The notes below the pieces were generated by a model that did not search any database, was not told where the DNA came from, and saw only the letters and a list, made by a program, of their open reading frames with translations. Shown piece after piece: positions 47,034 to 55,966 of a stretch of DNA of 64,000 bases. Within the stretch, counting starts at the first letter, position 1. Every line of letters begins with the position of its first letter. This DNA comes from JAOPZW01 sp963806015 (lineage in GTDB: Bacteria > Actinomycetota > Thermoleophilia > Solirubrobacterales > Solirubrobacteraceae). The position numbers and the translations under genes are program-made. Location: the NCBI GenBank assembly GCA_963806015.1, contig CAWDWM010000001.1, positions 124,001 through 188,000 on the forward strand. Direction: 5' to 3'.

Positions 47034-48563
47034 ATGGAGAACGCCCTCGAGCTGCGCGGGATCACGAAGCGCTTCGGGTCGATCGTCGCCAACGATGCGA
47101 TCGACTTCGACCTGAGGCGCGGCGAGGTCCACACGCTGCTCGGGGAGAACGGCGCCGGCAAGTCGACGCTCATGAACGTCCTCTACGGGCTGTACAAGCC
47201 CGATGAGGGCGAGGTGCGCGTCGACGGCCGGCCCGTGTCCATCGGGTCGCCGCTGGAGGCCATCGAGCACGGCATCGGCATGGTCCACCAGCACTTCATG
47301 CTCATCCCGGTCATGACCGTGGCCGAGAACATCGTGCTCGCCAACGAGCCGCGCCGCGGCCTGTTCCTCGATTTCGACGCGGCGACCGAACGCGTGCGCG
47401 AGCTGTCCGAGCGCTACGGCCTGGCCGTGGACCCCGACGCGCGCGTCGAGGACATCTCGGTCGGCATGCAGCAGCGCGTCGAGATCCTGCGGGCCCTCTA
47501 TCGCAACGCGCAGATCCTCGTCCTCGACGAGCCGACCGCGGTGCTCACGGCGCAGGAGGCCCGCGACCTGTTCGAGGTCCTCGACGCGCTGAAGGCCGAC
47601 GGCACCGGGATCATCTTCATCTCGCACAAGCTCAACGAGGTGCTGACGATCTCCGATCGGATCACCGTCCTGCGGCGCGGCAAGCGGATCGACACCGTTC
47701 CCAACGAGGGCGCGACCGAGCAGTCCCTGGCGCGCCTCATGGTGGGCCGCGAGGTGCTGCTCGCGGTCGACAAGCGGCCCGGCGCGCCCAAGGAGCCGGT
47801 GCTCGAGGTCCGCGACCTGGACGTCCGCGACGACCGCGGGCTGCCCGCCGTCCGTGGCCTCTCGCTGACGGTGCACGCCGGCGAGATCGTCGCGCTGGCC
47901 GGCGTCGACGGCAACGGGCAGAGCGAGCTGGTGGAGGCGATCACCGGGCTGCGCCACGTCGACGCGGGCGAGATCCTCGTCGATGGCACCGACCTGACGG
48001 GGCGCAACGCCCACACCATGGTCCACCACGGCGTGTGCCACATCCCGGAGGATCGCCACCGGCGCGGGCTGATCCTGCCGTTCACGCTGGCCGAGAACCT
48101 CGCGCTGCGCGACTACGACCTCCCGGAGATGTCGCGCTACGGGTTGATCTCCCCTCGTCGCATGCGCGAGCGCGCTCGACGTCTGCTCGACGAGTACGAC
48201 GTCCGCGGCGGGTCGTCCTCGACGCTCGCCTCCGCGCTCTCCGGCGGCAACCAGCAGAAGGTGGTGTGCGCCCGCGAGATCGGCCACGACCCACGCGTGC
48301 TCATCGCCGCGCAGCCGACCCGCGGCCTCGACGTCGGCGCCATCGAGTTCGTGCATCGCCGCCTGGTCGCCGAGCGCGACGCGGGCCGCGGCGTGCTGCT
48401 CGTCTCGCTGGAGTTCGAGGAGGTGCGCGCGCTGGCCGACCGGATCGTCGTGATCTACGAGGGCGAGATCGTCGGCGAGTTCCCGCCCGACGTCTCCGAG
48501 GAGGAGCTCGGCATCATGATGACCGGCGGCGGTCGCGAGGGCTCGGCCGAGGCGACCTCGTGA
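47034..48563 (+). CDS. nupO: Nucleoside ABC transporter ATP-binding protein (tandem ATPase)
   Basis: A 509-aa double ATPase. Domain 1 (about 5-245): Walker A GENGAGKST, HQHFMLIPVMTVAENIVL, signature-like DISVGMQQRVEILRAL, Walker B ILVLDEPTAVLT. Domain 2 (about 260-500): Walker A is degenerate as usual in this family (AGVDGNGQSELVEAI), signature ALSGGNQQKVVCAREI, and Walker B VLIAAQPTRGLDVGA. Homologues power YufO/NupO-type nucleoside importers. ATG 47034 begins 2 nt after the bmpA stop; the next gene overlaps by four bases. Confidence 0.93.
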   Translation: MENALELRGITKRFGSIVANDAIDFDLRRGEVHTLLGENGAGKSTLMNVLYGLYKPDEGEVRVDGRPVSIGSPLEAIEHGIGMVHQHFMLIPVMTVAENIVLANEPRRGLFLDFDAATERVRELSERYGLAVDPDARVEDISVGMQQRVEILRALYRNAQILVLDEPTAVLTAQEARDLFEVLDALKADGTGIIFISHKLNEVLTISDRITVLRRGKRIDTVPNEGATEQSLARLMVGREVLLAVDKRPGAPKEPVLEVRDLDVRDDRGLPAVRGLSLTVHAGEIVALAGVDGNGQSELVEAITGLRHVDAGEILVDGTDLTGRNAHTMVHHGVCHIPEDRHRRGLILPFTLAENLALRDYDLPEMSRYGLISPRRMRERARRLLDEYDVRGGSSSTLASALSGGNQQKVVCAREIGHDPRVLIAAQPTRGLDVGAIEFVHRRLVAERDAGRGVLLVSLEFEEVRALADRIVVIYEGEIVGEFPPDVSEEELGIMMTGGGREGSAEATS

Positions 48564-49816
48564 GCGACGAGCCCGAGCCCCAGGGCGGGCAGGCGCTCTC
48601 CGGCGAGCCCGGGCCCGATGGCGCCCTCCTGACACCGGCCGCGCGCATGGCGGAGTACGTGCGCGCAGGCGGCGTGATCGTCCCGATCCTGACGGCGGTC
48701 CTCGCCTTCCTGATCGCCGGCCTGGTCATCCTCGTCACCGGTCACAACCCGCTCTCGACCTACAAGGCGATCTTCAACGGCACCGGGCTCAACTGGTTCT
48801 TCCCGTGGGTGTCGGGCGACGAGCGCACGACCGCCGCGCTGAACCTGCAGCAGACGCTGATCATCACCACGCCGCTGATCCTGACCGGCCTCGCGGTGGC
48901 CTTCGCCTTCCGCTGCGGCATGTTCAACATCGGCGGGCAGGGCCAGTACTTCGTCGGCACCTTCGCGGCCGTGTGGGTCGGCTCGTCGTTCGCCGGCATG
49001 CCCAAGGTGCCGCACATCCTGCTCGCGATGGTGGCCGCGACGCTGGCCGGCGCGGTGTGGGCGGGCATCGCCGGGCTGCTCAAGGCGACAGTCGGAGCCC
49101 ACGAGGTGATCTCGACGATCATGCTCAACTGGGTCGCCTACTGGGTCGGCAGCTACCTGTTCGCGCTCCACGGGCCACTGCAGAACAGCGACCCTTCGCA
49201 GCAATCGGTTCCGGTCTCCAACGACGTCGTGGCGAGCGCCAAGCTGCCCGTCTTCTGGGGCGACCCCGAGCTGCAGGGCCTGCACATCGGGCTCTTCATC
49301 GCACTGGCCGCCGTGGTCGTCTACTGGGTCCTGCTCAACCGCTCGACGACGGGGTACGAGGTGCGCGCGGTCGGCTTCAACCCGGAGGCGGCGCGCTACG
49401 CCGGCATCAACGTGGGGCGCAACTACGTCCTCGTGATGGCCGTGTGCGGCGCCTTCGCGGGGTTGGCGGGCTCGATGGACATCCTCGGCTGGGAGTTCCA
49501 CGTCGCCACCAACGACATCCCCGTCTCGCAGGTCGGCTTCCTCGGCATCGCCGTCGCGCTGCTGGGCCGCAACACGGCGAGCGGCACTGCTGCCGCGGCA
49601 CTGCTCTTCGGCGCGCTGCTGAGCGGCACCTCGCAGCGCAACCTGGACCCGACGATCTTCGAGCCCGAGCTGGCCTCGAACCTGACCACCATCATCCAGG
49701 GGCTCGTGGTCCTGATTGTCAGCGCGGACGTGATCGTGCTGACCATGCTGCGCCGCGGGCGGTCGATCTTCGGCCGGCGGCCGGCGGCCGTGCCCGCGCA
49801 GGAGGCCGAGGCGTGA
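48560..49816 (+). CDS. nupP: Nucleoside ABC transporter permease 1
   Basis: A 418-aa inner-membrane permease. The first 33 residues are polar and Gly/Glu-rich; eight or more hydrophobic segments follow (VIVPILTAVLAFLIAGLVILVTG, LLAMVAATLAGAVWAGIAGLLKA and others). Conserved loop blocks: FRCGMFNIGGQGQYFVG, GAHEVISTIMLNWVAYWVGSYL and GFNPEAARYAGINVGRN. GTG 48560 overlaps the nupO stop (GTGA). Confidence 0.93.
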   Translation: MSDEPEPQGGQALSGEPGPDGALLTPAARMAEYVRAGGVIVPILTAVLAFLIAGLVILVTGHNPLSTYKAIFNGTGLNWFFPWVSGDERTTAALNLQQTLIITTPLILTGLAVAFAFRCGMFNIGGQGQYFVGTFAAVWVGSSFAGMPKVPHILLAMVAATLAGAVWAGIAGLLKATVGAHEVISTIMLNWVAYWVGSYLFALHGPLQNSDPSQQSVPVSNDVVASAKLPVFWGDPELQGLHIGLFIALAAVVVYWVLLNRSTTGYEVRAVGFNPEAARYAGINVGRNYVLVMAVCGAFAGLAGSMDILGWEFHVATNDIPVSQVGFLGIAVALLGRNTASGTAAAALLFGALLSGTSQRNLDPTIFEPELASNLTTIIQGLVVLIVSADVIVLTMLRRGRSIFGRRPAAVPAQEAEA

Positions 49817-51015
49817 GCACCGCCCTCGCCACCGCCTCCCCCGCCCGGGCGGTCCAGCCGCGTCACGCGGGCTGGGCCGGCATCGGCCTGGGTCTCGTCG
49901 CGTGGTTCATCACGCTGCCGCCCGCGCTCGTGCGCAGCCCGGTGCCGTCGATCCTCATCGGCCTGCTGGCGATGACCGCGGGCGGCTGGGCGATCGCCGG
50001 CGGGGAGCGCAAGCTCGGCTGGGGCGCGGTCGTGGCCGGCCTCGTCGGCGGGATCGGCGCGTGGGCGTCGACGCAGTCGGGCGTCGGCAACCTCAAGGAC
50101 GTGGTCACATGGTCCGCGCTCGTCGCCGCGACGCTGCGCTACGCCACGCCGCTCATCTTCGGCGCGCTCGGGGGCATCGTCTCCGAGCGCAGCGGGGTCG
50201 TGAACGTCGGCTTGGAGGGCATGATGCTCACGGGCGCGTTCTTCGGGATCTTCGGTGCCGACCTGCTCGACTCGTGGTTCCTGGGATTGCTCGTCGGCAT
50301 GGCCGCCGGCGGCCTGCTCGCGTTGGTCCACGCCGTCTTCTCGATCAACCTGCGCGCCGATCAGGTCGTCAGCGGCATCGCGATCAATTTCCTCGCCGCC
50401 GGCCTGACCGGGTACATCTTCCTCGACCACTATGGCGACCAGGGCACGCCCGACAACGTCCCGCGCGTGCCTGACGTGTCGCTGCCCGGCATCAAGGACA
50501 TCGGGTTCCTGGGCGACGCGATCGGCAAGGCGAGCCTCCTGACGTGGGTGGCGCTCTTCGGCGTCGTGACGCTCGCCGTCTACCTCTTCCGGACCCCGAG
50601 CGGACTGCGCCTGCGCTCGGTGGGCGAGCACCCACGGGCCGCCGAGACGGTCGGGATCTCCGTGTTCCGGACGCGCTACGTTGCCGTGATCGCCTCGGGT
50701 GTCCTCGCCGCGATGGGCGGCGCGTACCTGTCGATCGGCTTCGTGGGCTCGTTCAACCAGAACATGACCGCCGGGCGCGGCTTCATCGCCCTGGCAGCGG
50801 TCATCTTCGGCAACTGGCGCCCCGGCGGCGCCCTCGCGGCGGCGCTGCTGTTTGGCTTCTCGAGCGCACTGGCCCAGCGGCTGCCCGTGTTCTCGTCGTC
50901 CGGCGCCGTGCTGTTCCAGGCGCTGCCGTACGTGCTCACGCTCATCGCGGTCGCCGGCGTCATCGGCCGCAGCCGGCCCCCGGCGGCCGACGGCGTCCCG
51001 TACGTCAAGGAGTAG
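49813..51015 (+). CDS. nupQ: Nucleoside ABC transporter permease 2
   Basis: A 400-aa permease with about ten hydrophobic segments. Conserved blocks: LRYATPLIFGALGGIVSERSGVVNVGLEGMMLTGAF, FSINLRADQVVSGIAINFLAAGLTGYIF, SVGEHPRAAETVGISVFR and GRGFIALAAVIFGNWRPGGALAAALLFG. It is longer at the N-terminus than typical members, with two or three extra segments. GTG 49813 overlaps the nupP stop. It completes the importer. Confidence 0.93.
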   Translation: MSTALATASPARAVQPRHAGWAGIGLGLVAWFITLPPALVRSPVPSILIGLLAMTAGGWAIAGGERKLGWGAVVAGLVGGIGAWASTQSGVGNLKDVVTWSALVAATLRYATPLIFGALGGIVSERSGVVNVGLEGMMLTGAFFGIFGADLLDSWFLGLLVGMAAGGLLALVHAVFSINLRADQVVSGIAINFLAAGLTGYIFLDHYGDQGTPDNVPRVPDVSLPGIKDIGFLGDAIGKASLLTWVALFGVVTLAVYLFRTPSGLRLRSVGEHPRAAETVGISVFRTRYVAVIASGVLAAMGGAYLSIGFVGSFNQNMTAGRGFIALAAVIFGNWRPGGALAAALLFGFSSALAQRLPVFSSSGAVLFQALPYVLTLIAVAGVIGRSRPPAADGVPYVKE

Positions 51016-51017
51016 CG

Positions 51018-52739
51018 GTGGCCGTCGCCCGCCTCACGCTCTCGCGCCCGGCCACCACCGAGCAGCCACCGCCGAACCTGTCCGACGAGGTCGAGCTCTA
51101 CCAGCGCACCTACACGACGCTGCTGCGCTCCAGCGGCGAGACGCGCCTGCGCGTGCTCGAGTCCTCGCACATGGCGATGGGATCCTCGCTGCACCCGCTG
51201 GCCGCCAGCGACGAGATCGACCTCGGCGCCTTCATCTACGCCATCCGGCGCCTGCCCGACAGCATCCTGCGCAACACGATCGTCGTCATGGGCCAGGAGG
51301 CCGCGCTGTTCACGCGCGCCGCGATCGGGCCCCTGGAGGAGTGGGAGGCCGTCGAGGCCCCCGCGCGGCGGCGGCGCTGGTACGACAGCGGCGACGAGGT
51401 GCTGGCCGTCCTGCTGGCCTCGGAGTCAGACGTCGACGACCTCGTGCCGACCCTCGTCGCCTTCCAGATCGAGTGGAACAAGATTCGTCGGCGGATGGTG
51501 GCCGCCGGCTGGCCGCCGAGCGAGGGCGTCACCGCCGAGGCGTGCGCGGCGGCGCTGGGCGGAGCGCCCGACGACTGGGCGCGCCTGGCCGATGCCTGGG
51601 GCGCGCACTTCGAAGACCGCCTGCAGGCGATCGCCGAGCGCAGCAAGTCGATGCGCCTGCGCATGCTAGGCGGTACCCAGGTGGGCTACCAGCGCATGAC
51701 GCGGCGCTGGTGGGCGCCCGTGCGCGGCGAGCTCAACAAGCACACCCTCGGCGACGCGCCGCTGTACTTCGCCTCCTCCAACACCCATTCACTCTCCAAC
51801 CTCGTCACCGGGCTCGCCCGCGAGCGCGAGGACGAGCTCGTCGCCTTCGTCGAGCGCGGCCACCACGAGGACCTCCAGGAGGAGCTCGCGCGCTTCCGCG
51901 ACGGGCGCACGGACGGCGCGTGGGAGAACTTCCTGTACTTCGTCGCACGCGACTTCTTCGACGCCGGCGGGCCCGAGCTGCGCCGCAAGCGCCACGACGC
52001 CGAGGTCGCGGCCGGCGTGGAGCACATCCGCTCGAAGACCGCGCTGCGCGTCCCCGCCCAGGTCATCCCGCTCGCGCGCCTGGACCCCGCGCGCCTGGAC
52101 CCGCGGCTGGGCAGCGTCGACGCCGAGCGCCTCGCGCGCAGCGAGGCCGTCATCGTCAACACCGACTACCCGCTCGGCGTGGCCGCCTACAACCTGCTGC
52201 GCGAGGTCGCCGTCGACTCCGCCGACCTGCGCGGCGTCTACGTCCTGGGCAAGGCGGCGACGCTCAACGCCGACGTCGGCGACGTGATGATCTCCTCGGT
52301 CATCCACGACGAGCACTCGGGCACGACGTATTGGCTCGACAACGCCTTCACCGTCGACGACATCGCGCCCGACCTCATGTTCGGCACCGGCCTGGACAAC
52401 CAGCGCGCGGTGACGGTCAAGAGCACCTTCCTGCAGAACCGCGCCTATCTGGACTTCTACTACCGCGAGGCGTTCACGGTCGTCGAGATGGAGGCCGGTC
52501 CTTATTGCAACGCCGTCTACGAGATCGCCGACGCCGAGCGCTACCCGGTCGGCGAGGCGGTCAACTTCTCCAAGCTCCCGATCGACTTCGGGATCATCCA
52601 CTACGCCTCTGACACGCCGTACACGCAGGCGCGCACGCTGGGCGCCCGGGGGCTCTCGTACTACGGGATGGACTCGACCTACGCCTCGTCGCTGGCCATC
52701 CTGCGGCGCGTGCTGCGGCTGGAGGGCGCGCTGGAGTGA
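51018..52739 (+). CDS. Large protein with C-terminal nucleoside-phosphorylase-like domain (DUF6909-like)
   Basis: A 573-aa protein transcribed 2 nt after the second permease with AAGGAG in front of GTG 51018, so it is part of the importer operon. The N-terminal 350 residues are helical and unfamiliar (EVELYQRTYTTLLRSSGETRLRVLESSHMAMGSSLHP, WARLADAWGAHFEDRLQAIAERSKS). From about 375 the sequence resembles the PNP/UDP-phosphorylase fold: VIVNTDYPLGVAAYNLLREVA, GVYVLGKAATLNADVGDVMIS and FTVVEMEAGPYCNAVYEI, the last matching the EMEA ribose-binding motif. Cleavage of an imported nucleoside or nucleotide is plausible but unproven. The DUF6909 label is from memory. Confidence 0.8.
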   Translation: MAVARLTLSRPATTEQPPPNLSDEVELYQRTYTTLLRSSGETRLRVLESSHMAMGSSLHPLAASDEIDLGAFIYAIRRLPDSILRNTIVVMGQEAALFTRAAIGPLEEWEAVEAPARRRRWYDSGDEVLAVLLASESDVDDLVPTLVAFQIEWNKIRRRMVAAGWPPSEGVTAEACAAALGGAPDDWARLADAWGAHFEDRLQAIAERSKSMRLRMLGGTQVGYQRMTRRWWAPVRGELNKHTLGDAPLYFASSNTHSLSNLVTGLAREREDELVAFVERGHHEDLQEELARFRDGRTDGAWENFLYFVARDFFDAGGPELRRKRHDAEVAAGVEHIRSKTALRVPAQVIPLARLDPARLDPRLGSVDAERLARSEAVIVNTDYPLGVAAYNLLREVAVDSADLRGVYVLGKAATLNADVGDVMISSVIHDEHSGTTYWLDNAFTVDDIAPDLMFGTGLDNQRAVTVKSTFLQNRAYLDFYYREAFTVVEMEAGPYCNAVYEIADAERYPVGEAVNFSKLPIDFGIIHYASDTPYTQARTLGARGLSYYGMDSTYASSLAILRRVLRLEGALE

Positions 52740-53539
52740 GGCTCCACGTCGAGGTCGAGGGGCCGCCGGACGGCGCGCCCGTCGTCTTCCTGCACGGCGT
52801 GTCGGGCAGCCTGCGGACCTACGCGTGGCTGCCGCGTGAGATCGCCGACGGGCGGCGGATCGTGCGGATCGACCTGCGCGGCCACGGCGGCTCCGAGCAC
52901 GCCCCGGGAACCTACGACGTCAACCACTACGGCGAGGACGTCGTCGGCGTCCTGCGCGAGACGGTGGGCGCTCCGGCGGTGCTCGTCGGGCACTCGTTGG
53001 GCGGCGTCGTCGCGTGGTGGGTGGCCCAGCGCCACCCCGATCTCGTGGTCGCCGCGTTCCTCGAGGACCCGCCCCTCTACATGGGCGAGGCCGCCGAGCA
53101 CGAGGACAACGGCGCGGTGCCGCTCCTCGGCGCGATCCTCGCCGCCGTGGAGCGTTGGAAGGCGGCGGGGATGACCGCCGAGCAGGCCGCCGCCGAGCTG
53201 GCGGCCGCGCCCACCTCCGCGGCGCTGTGCGACGACGTGCCTCTGGCGCGGGCCGAGGCGCTGCTGCGCATGGACCCCGGCGTCCTGCGCGGCGCGATCG
53301 ATGCCTCGACGCTGGCCCCCACCGACACCGTCTCGCCGGTCTCGGTGCCGGTCTTCCTGCTCGCCGCCGACGTCATGGGCTCGGCCTTCGCCGCCCACCA
53401 CGCCGAGCGCCTGGCCATCAGCCACCCCGACGTGGAGATCGTCCGCGTCCCGGGCGCGGGCCACGGCATCCACGACGAGCGCGAGCATCGCGGCGAGTAC
53501 GTCGACGCGCTCTCGCGCTTCCTCACCGCGCACGCCTAA
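52736..53539 (+). CDS. Alpha/beta hydrolase
   Basis: A 267-aa alpha/beta-fold hydrolase. The oxyanion block HGVSGSLRTYAWLPREIADG, RIDLRGHGGSEH, nucleophile elbow GHSLGGVVAWWVA, and the C-terminal acid and base (VFLLAADVMGS, GAGHGIHDERE) are intact. The cap domain is about residues 125-200. The substrate is unknown. GTG 52736 overlaps the preceding gene by four bases, making it the last gene of the nucleoside importer operon; a role in releasing a nucleoside from a conjugate is speculative. Confidence 0.9.
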   Translation: MRLHVEVEGPPDGAPVVFLHGVSGSLRTYAWLPREIADGRRIVRIDLRGHGGSEHAPGTYDVNHYGEDVVGVLRETVGAPAVLVGHSLGGVVAWWVAQRHPDLVVAAFLEDPPLYMGEAAEHEDNGAVPLLGAILAAVERWKAAGMTAEQAAAELAAAPTSAALCDDVPLARAEALLRMDPGVLRGAIDASTLAPTDTVSPVSVPVFLLAADVMGSAFAAHHAERLAISHPDVEIVRVPGAGHGIHDEREHRGEYVDALSRFLTAHA

Positions 53540-54374
53540 CGGCGCGCGCCTCCGAGCCCCAGCCGGTCTGACTGCTCGACGATCACACGCTCCTCGGCGT
53601 CCGGGAAGGTCTTGAGCACGGCGTCGTCCAGGAGGCGGTGCTCGAGCTCGACGCGGGCGCGCTCGCCCTCGTCGACCACCTCGCACAGCCGGTCGTAGAG
53701 CGCGTGGAGCCGGCGCACGATCTGCGGCGAGCGGTGGCCGTAGCGACGGATCTCCAGCAGCCCCAGCCCGACGTAGTCCGCCCACCGGGGGGCGGGAACG
53801 ATGGCGCGGCGTGGTCACGCACGGGCGGCGGCGCCGGGACGTCGTCGATCGGCGCGTCGCGCGGATGGACGTCCTCGATCACGGCGAAGCCACGGCGCAT
53901 CAGCGTCCGCAGGATCCCGCCGATCTGCGTGCTCTCGAACGCGCGCTGGACCAGCGCGACGATCGCGCCCAGCGTGACCAGCGCGAGCGCGAGCCCGAAG
54001 ATCACGGTCGCGGCCGGAGCGAACTCGCGGCCGACCGTGTTGGTCTGGCGCCCGATCGCCGCGAGGGCGAAGAGCGAGTAGGTCGCGGTGGCCGTGGGCA
54101 GCGCCAGCCCCGTGATGACCACCGGATCGCGGCGCAGCCGTGCGGCCAGCCTCGGCGAGTACGACGACGTCTGGATCTGGGCGGCGACGAAGACCGCCGA
54201 GAACACGATCCCGGTGAAGGTGATCATGCCGCCGGCGAGCGCGCCGAAGATGGCCTGCACCGCCGTCAGGGCGATCGGGAGGCTGTCCCGAGCGCCGATA
54301 TGCTGGTCGAGGATCGGCAGGCCGAGGGCCAGCCCCACGGCCAGGACGTTCGCCGCCAGGACCGGGACCCACAT
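53536..54374 (-). pseudogene. DUF2254-family membrane protein, split by a frameshift
   Basis: From ATG 54374 the frame encodes four hydrophobic segments (VPVLAANVLAVGLALGLPIL, LTAVQAIFGALAGGMITFTGIVFSAVFVAA, VITGLALPTATATYSLFALAA, ATVIFGLALALVTLGAIVALV), then ESTQIGGILRTLMRRGFAVIEDVHPRD, as in DUF2254. After PAPPPVRDHAAPSFPPP the homologous reading moves to another frame: RWADYVGLGLLEIRRYGHRSPQ, continuing to RRLHALYDRLCEVVDEG and the stop at 53536. The shift point is at or near a run of six G (53787-53792). Both halves together make about 280 aa, shorter than the usual 400-450. It is either a pseudogene or a sequence error. Confidence 0.72.
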
Positions 54375-54461
54375 CGCCGAGTGTCGAGATCGTCGGAGCG
54401 GCCGACCGGCACGACATCACCCGCTCGGGGTGATCCGTCCCGCGTGGCGCTCGTCGGGCAG

Positions 54462-55292
54462 CTAGCGGAAGGCCTCGGCGTGCGCGGCCGCCCACTGCTC
54501 GAAGGTGCGCGGCCGGCGGCCCAGCACCTCTTCCACCGTCGGAAGAGTCGGGGATTCGTCGAGCGACCCGTCGACGTAGAAGTCGAAGAAGGCGTCGACG
54601 TACGCGGCGGGCATCTGCGCGCTCATCTGCGCCCGGGCCTCGTCGTCGGGTTGCGCCTCGAAGCGCAGCTCGCGCCCGAGCGCCGCACCGAGGATGCGAA
54701 CGCGGTCGGCGGGCAGGAGCGCCGCGGGGCCGCTCACGACGTAGGTGTGTCCCGCGTGCCCCTCGGCCCGCAGCGCGCTCGCCGCCACCGCTCCGATGTC
54801 CTGGGGGTCGATCACGGCGACCGGGACGTGCGCGAACGGCTCGCGCACCACGTCGCCCTCGCGCAACTGGTCGCGCCAGCGAAGCGCGTTGGACATGAAC
54901 CCGAACGGCCGCAGGATCGTCCACGGGATGCCCGACCCCTTGACCGCCGCCTCCGAGCGCATCATGTAGGCCGTGACGGCGTTGCTCGTGTCGCCGCTGG
55001 CCGCCGAGCTTCCCGACAGCAGCACGACGCGCTCGACGCCGGCGTCGCGCGTCGCCGCGAGGACCCCGTCCATGTCCTCGTAGCCGGGGAGCAGGAACGC
55101 GCCGCGGACGCCGGCCAGTGCGTCGGACAGGCTCTCGGGGCGGTTGAGATCGCCGGTGGCCGCCTCGACGCCGGCCGGCAGCGCATCGGTGCGGTCCGAG
55201 CGCGTGAGCGCGCGCACGGGCTCGCCGGCGTCGAGCAGTGCGCGTACGACCTCCGCGCCGACGTTGCCGGTGGCGCCGGTGACCAGGAGCAT
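54462..55292 (-). CDS. NmrA-like NAD(P)-binding protein
   Basis: A 276-aa Rossmann protein of the atypical SDR (NmrA/QOR2-like) group. The cofactor motif is MLLVTGATGNVGAEVVRALLDAG, then ALTRSDRTDALPAGVEAATGDL. VLLSGSSAA and WTILRPFGFMSN mark the substrate pocket; there is no YxxxK catalytic pair, so it may be a sensor or a quinone/NADPH oxidoreductase. It diverges from the TetR gene across a perfect dyad, typical of a redox-linked regulator pair. GGAAGG 7 nt before ATG 55292 supports the start. Confidence 0.9.
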   Translation of the reverse strand: MLLVTGATGNVGAEVVRALLDAGEPVRALTRSDRTDALPAGVEAATGDLNRPESLSDALAGVRGAFLLPGYEDMDGVLAATRDAGVERVVLLSGSSAASGDTSNAVTAYMMRSEAAVKGSGIPWTILRPFGFMSNALRWRDQLREGDVVREPFAHVPVAVIDPQDIGAVAASALRAEGHAGHTYVVSGPAALLPADRVRILGAALGRELRFEAQPDDEARAQMSAQMPAAYVDAFFDFYVDGSLDESPTLPTVEEVLGRRPRTFEQWAAAHAEAFR

Positions 55293-55314
55293 CGAAGAAC
55301 CTTCCGCTTGGCGT

Positions 55315-55336
55315 TGATAGGGAACGACCCCTATCA
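55315..55336. promoter_or_regulatory. 22-bp dyad operator between the NmrA-like and TetR genes
   Basis: Arms TGATAGGG (55315-55322) and CCCTATCA (55329-55336) are perfect, with a 6-bp spacer AACGAC. The right arm contains a plus-strand TATCAT box for the TetR gene. Autoregulation and control of the divergent gene are expected. Confidence 0.7.
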
Positions 55337-55360
55337 TTCCAGATCCACCAGGATCCAAAC

Positions 55361-55960
55361 ATGACGCCCGCCACCGACAACCGCCCGAGACGGACCGCCG
55401 CCGAGACCCGCGAGCACGTTCTCGCGGTCGCCCACGAGCTGTTCTACTGGCACGGGATCCGCGCCACCGGCGTCGACACGATCGCGGCCGAGGCGGAGGT
55501 CGCCCCCACCACGCTGTACCGGCTCTTCGCCTCCAAGGACGACCTGATCGCCGCGTACATCGAGCGCGCCGACAGCCTCTACAGGGAGTGGATGACCGCG
55601 GCGACGGCGCCCGATGTCGGCCCGCCGCGCGAGCGCATCCTGGCGCTGTTCGACGCGCTCGCCGAGCAGGTGCAGCCCCAGCGGTGCCGTGGCTGCCCGT
55701 TCCTCATGGCGCTCGCCGAGTTCCCCGATCCGCAGCTTCCGGCCCACGCGGGCGCTGTCGCCACCAAGGCCTGGGTCCGCGGCCAGCTGGGAGAGCTGAC
55801 CACAGCTCTGGCGGTCGGCGACCCCGATGCGCTGGCCGACCAGCTCGCGGTCGTGATGGAGGGCGTCTACGCCTCGGCGCAGGCCCTCGGCGCCGGCGGC
55901 CCCGCACGGCGGGCCCGGGCACTGGCCGAGACGCTCATCGACGCGGCGGCGCGGCCGTAG
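55361..55960 (+). CDS. TetR-family transcriptional regulator
   Basis: A 199-aa regulator. HTH: TREHVLAVAHELFYWHGIRATGVDTIAAEAEVAPTTLYRLFASKDDLIAAYI. The ligand domain contains CRGCPF, a Cys pair seen in the YxaF/LmrA-like subgroup (here QRCRGCPFLMALAEFPDP), possibly redox or ligand sensitive. It likely represses the NmrA-like gene and itself through the 22-bp dyad. ATG 55361 has AGGA 7 nt upstream. Confidence 0.92.
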   Translation: MTPATDNRPRRTAAETREHVLAVAHELFYWHGIRATGVDTIAAEAEVAPTTLYRLFASKDDLIAAYIERADSLYREWMTAATAPDVGPPRERILALFDALAEQVQPQRCRGCPFLMALAEFPDPQLPAHAGAVATKAWVRGQLGELTTALAVGDPDALADQLAVVMEGVYASAQALGAGGPARRARALAETLIDAAARP

Positions 55961-55966
55961 GTCGCG

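Noticed and set aside
53787..53792. Programmed frameshift in the DUF2254 gene
   Set aside because: No stem or stop arrangement supporting recoding was seen. A sequence error or pseudogene is simpler.
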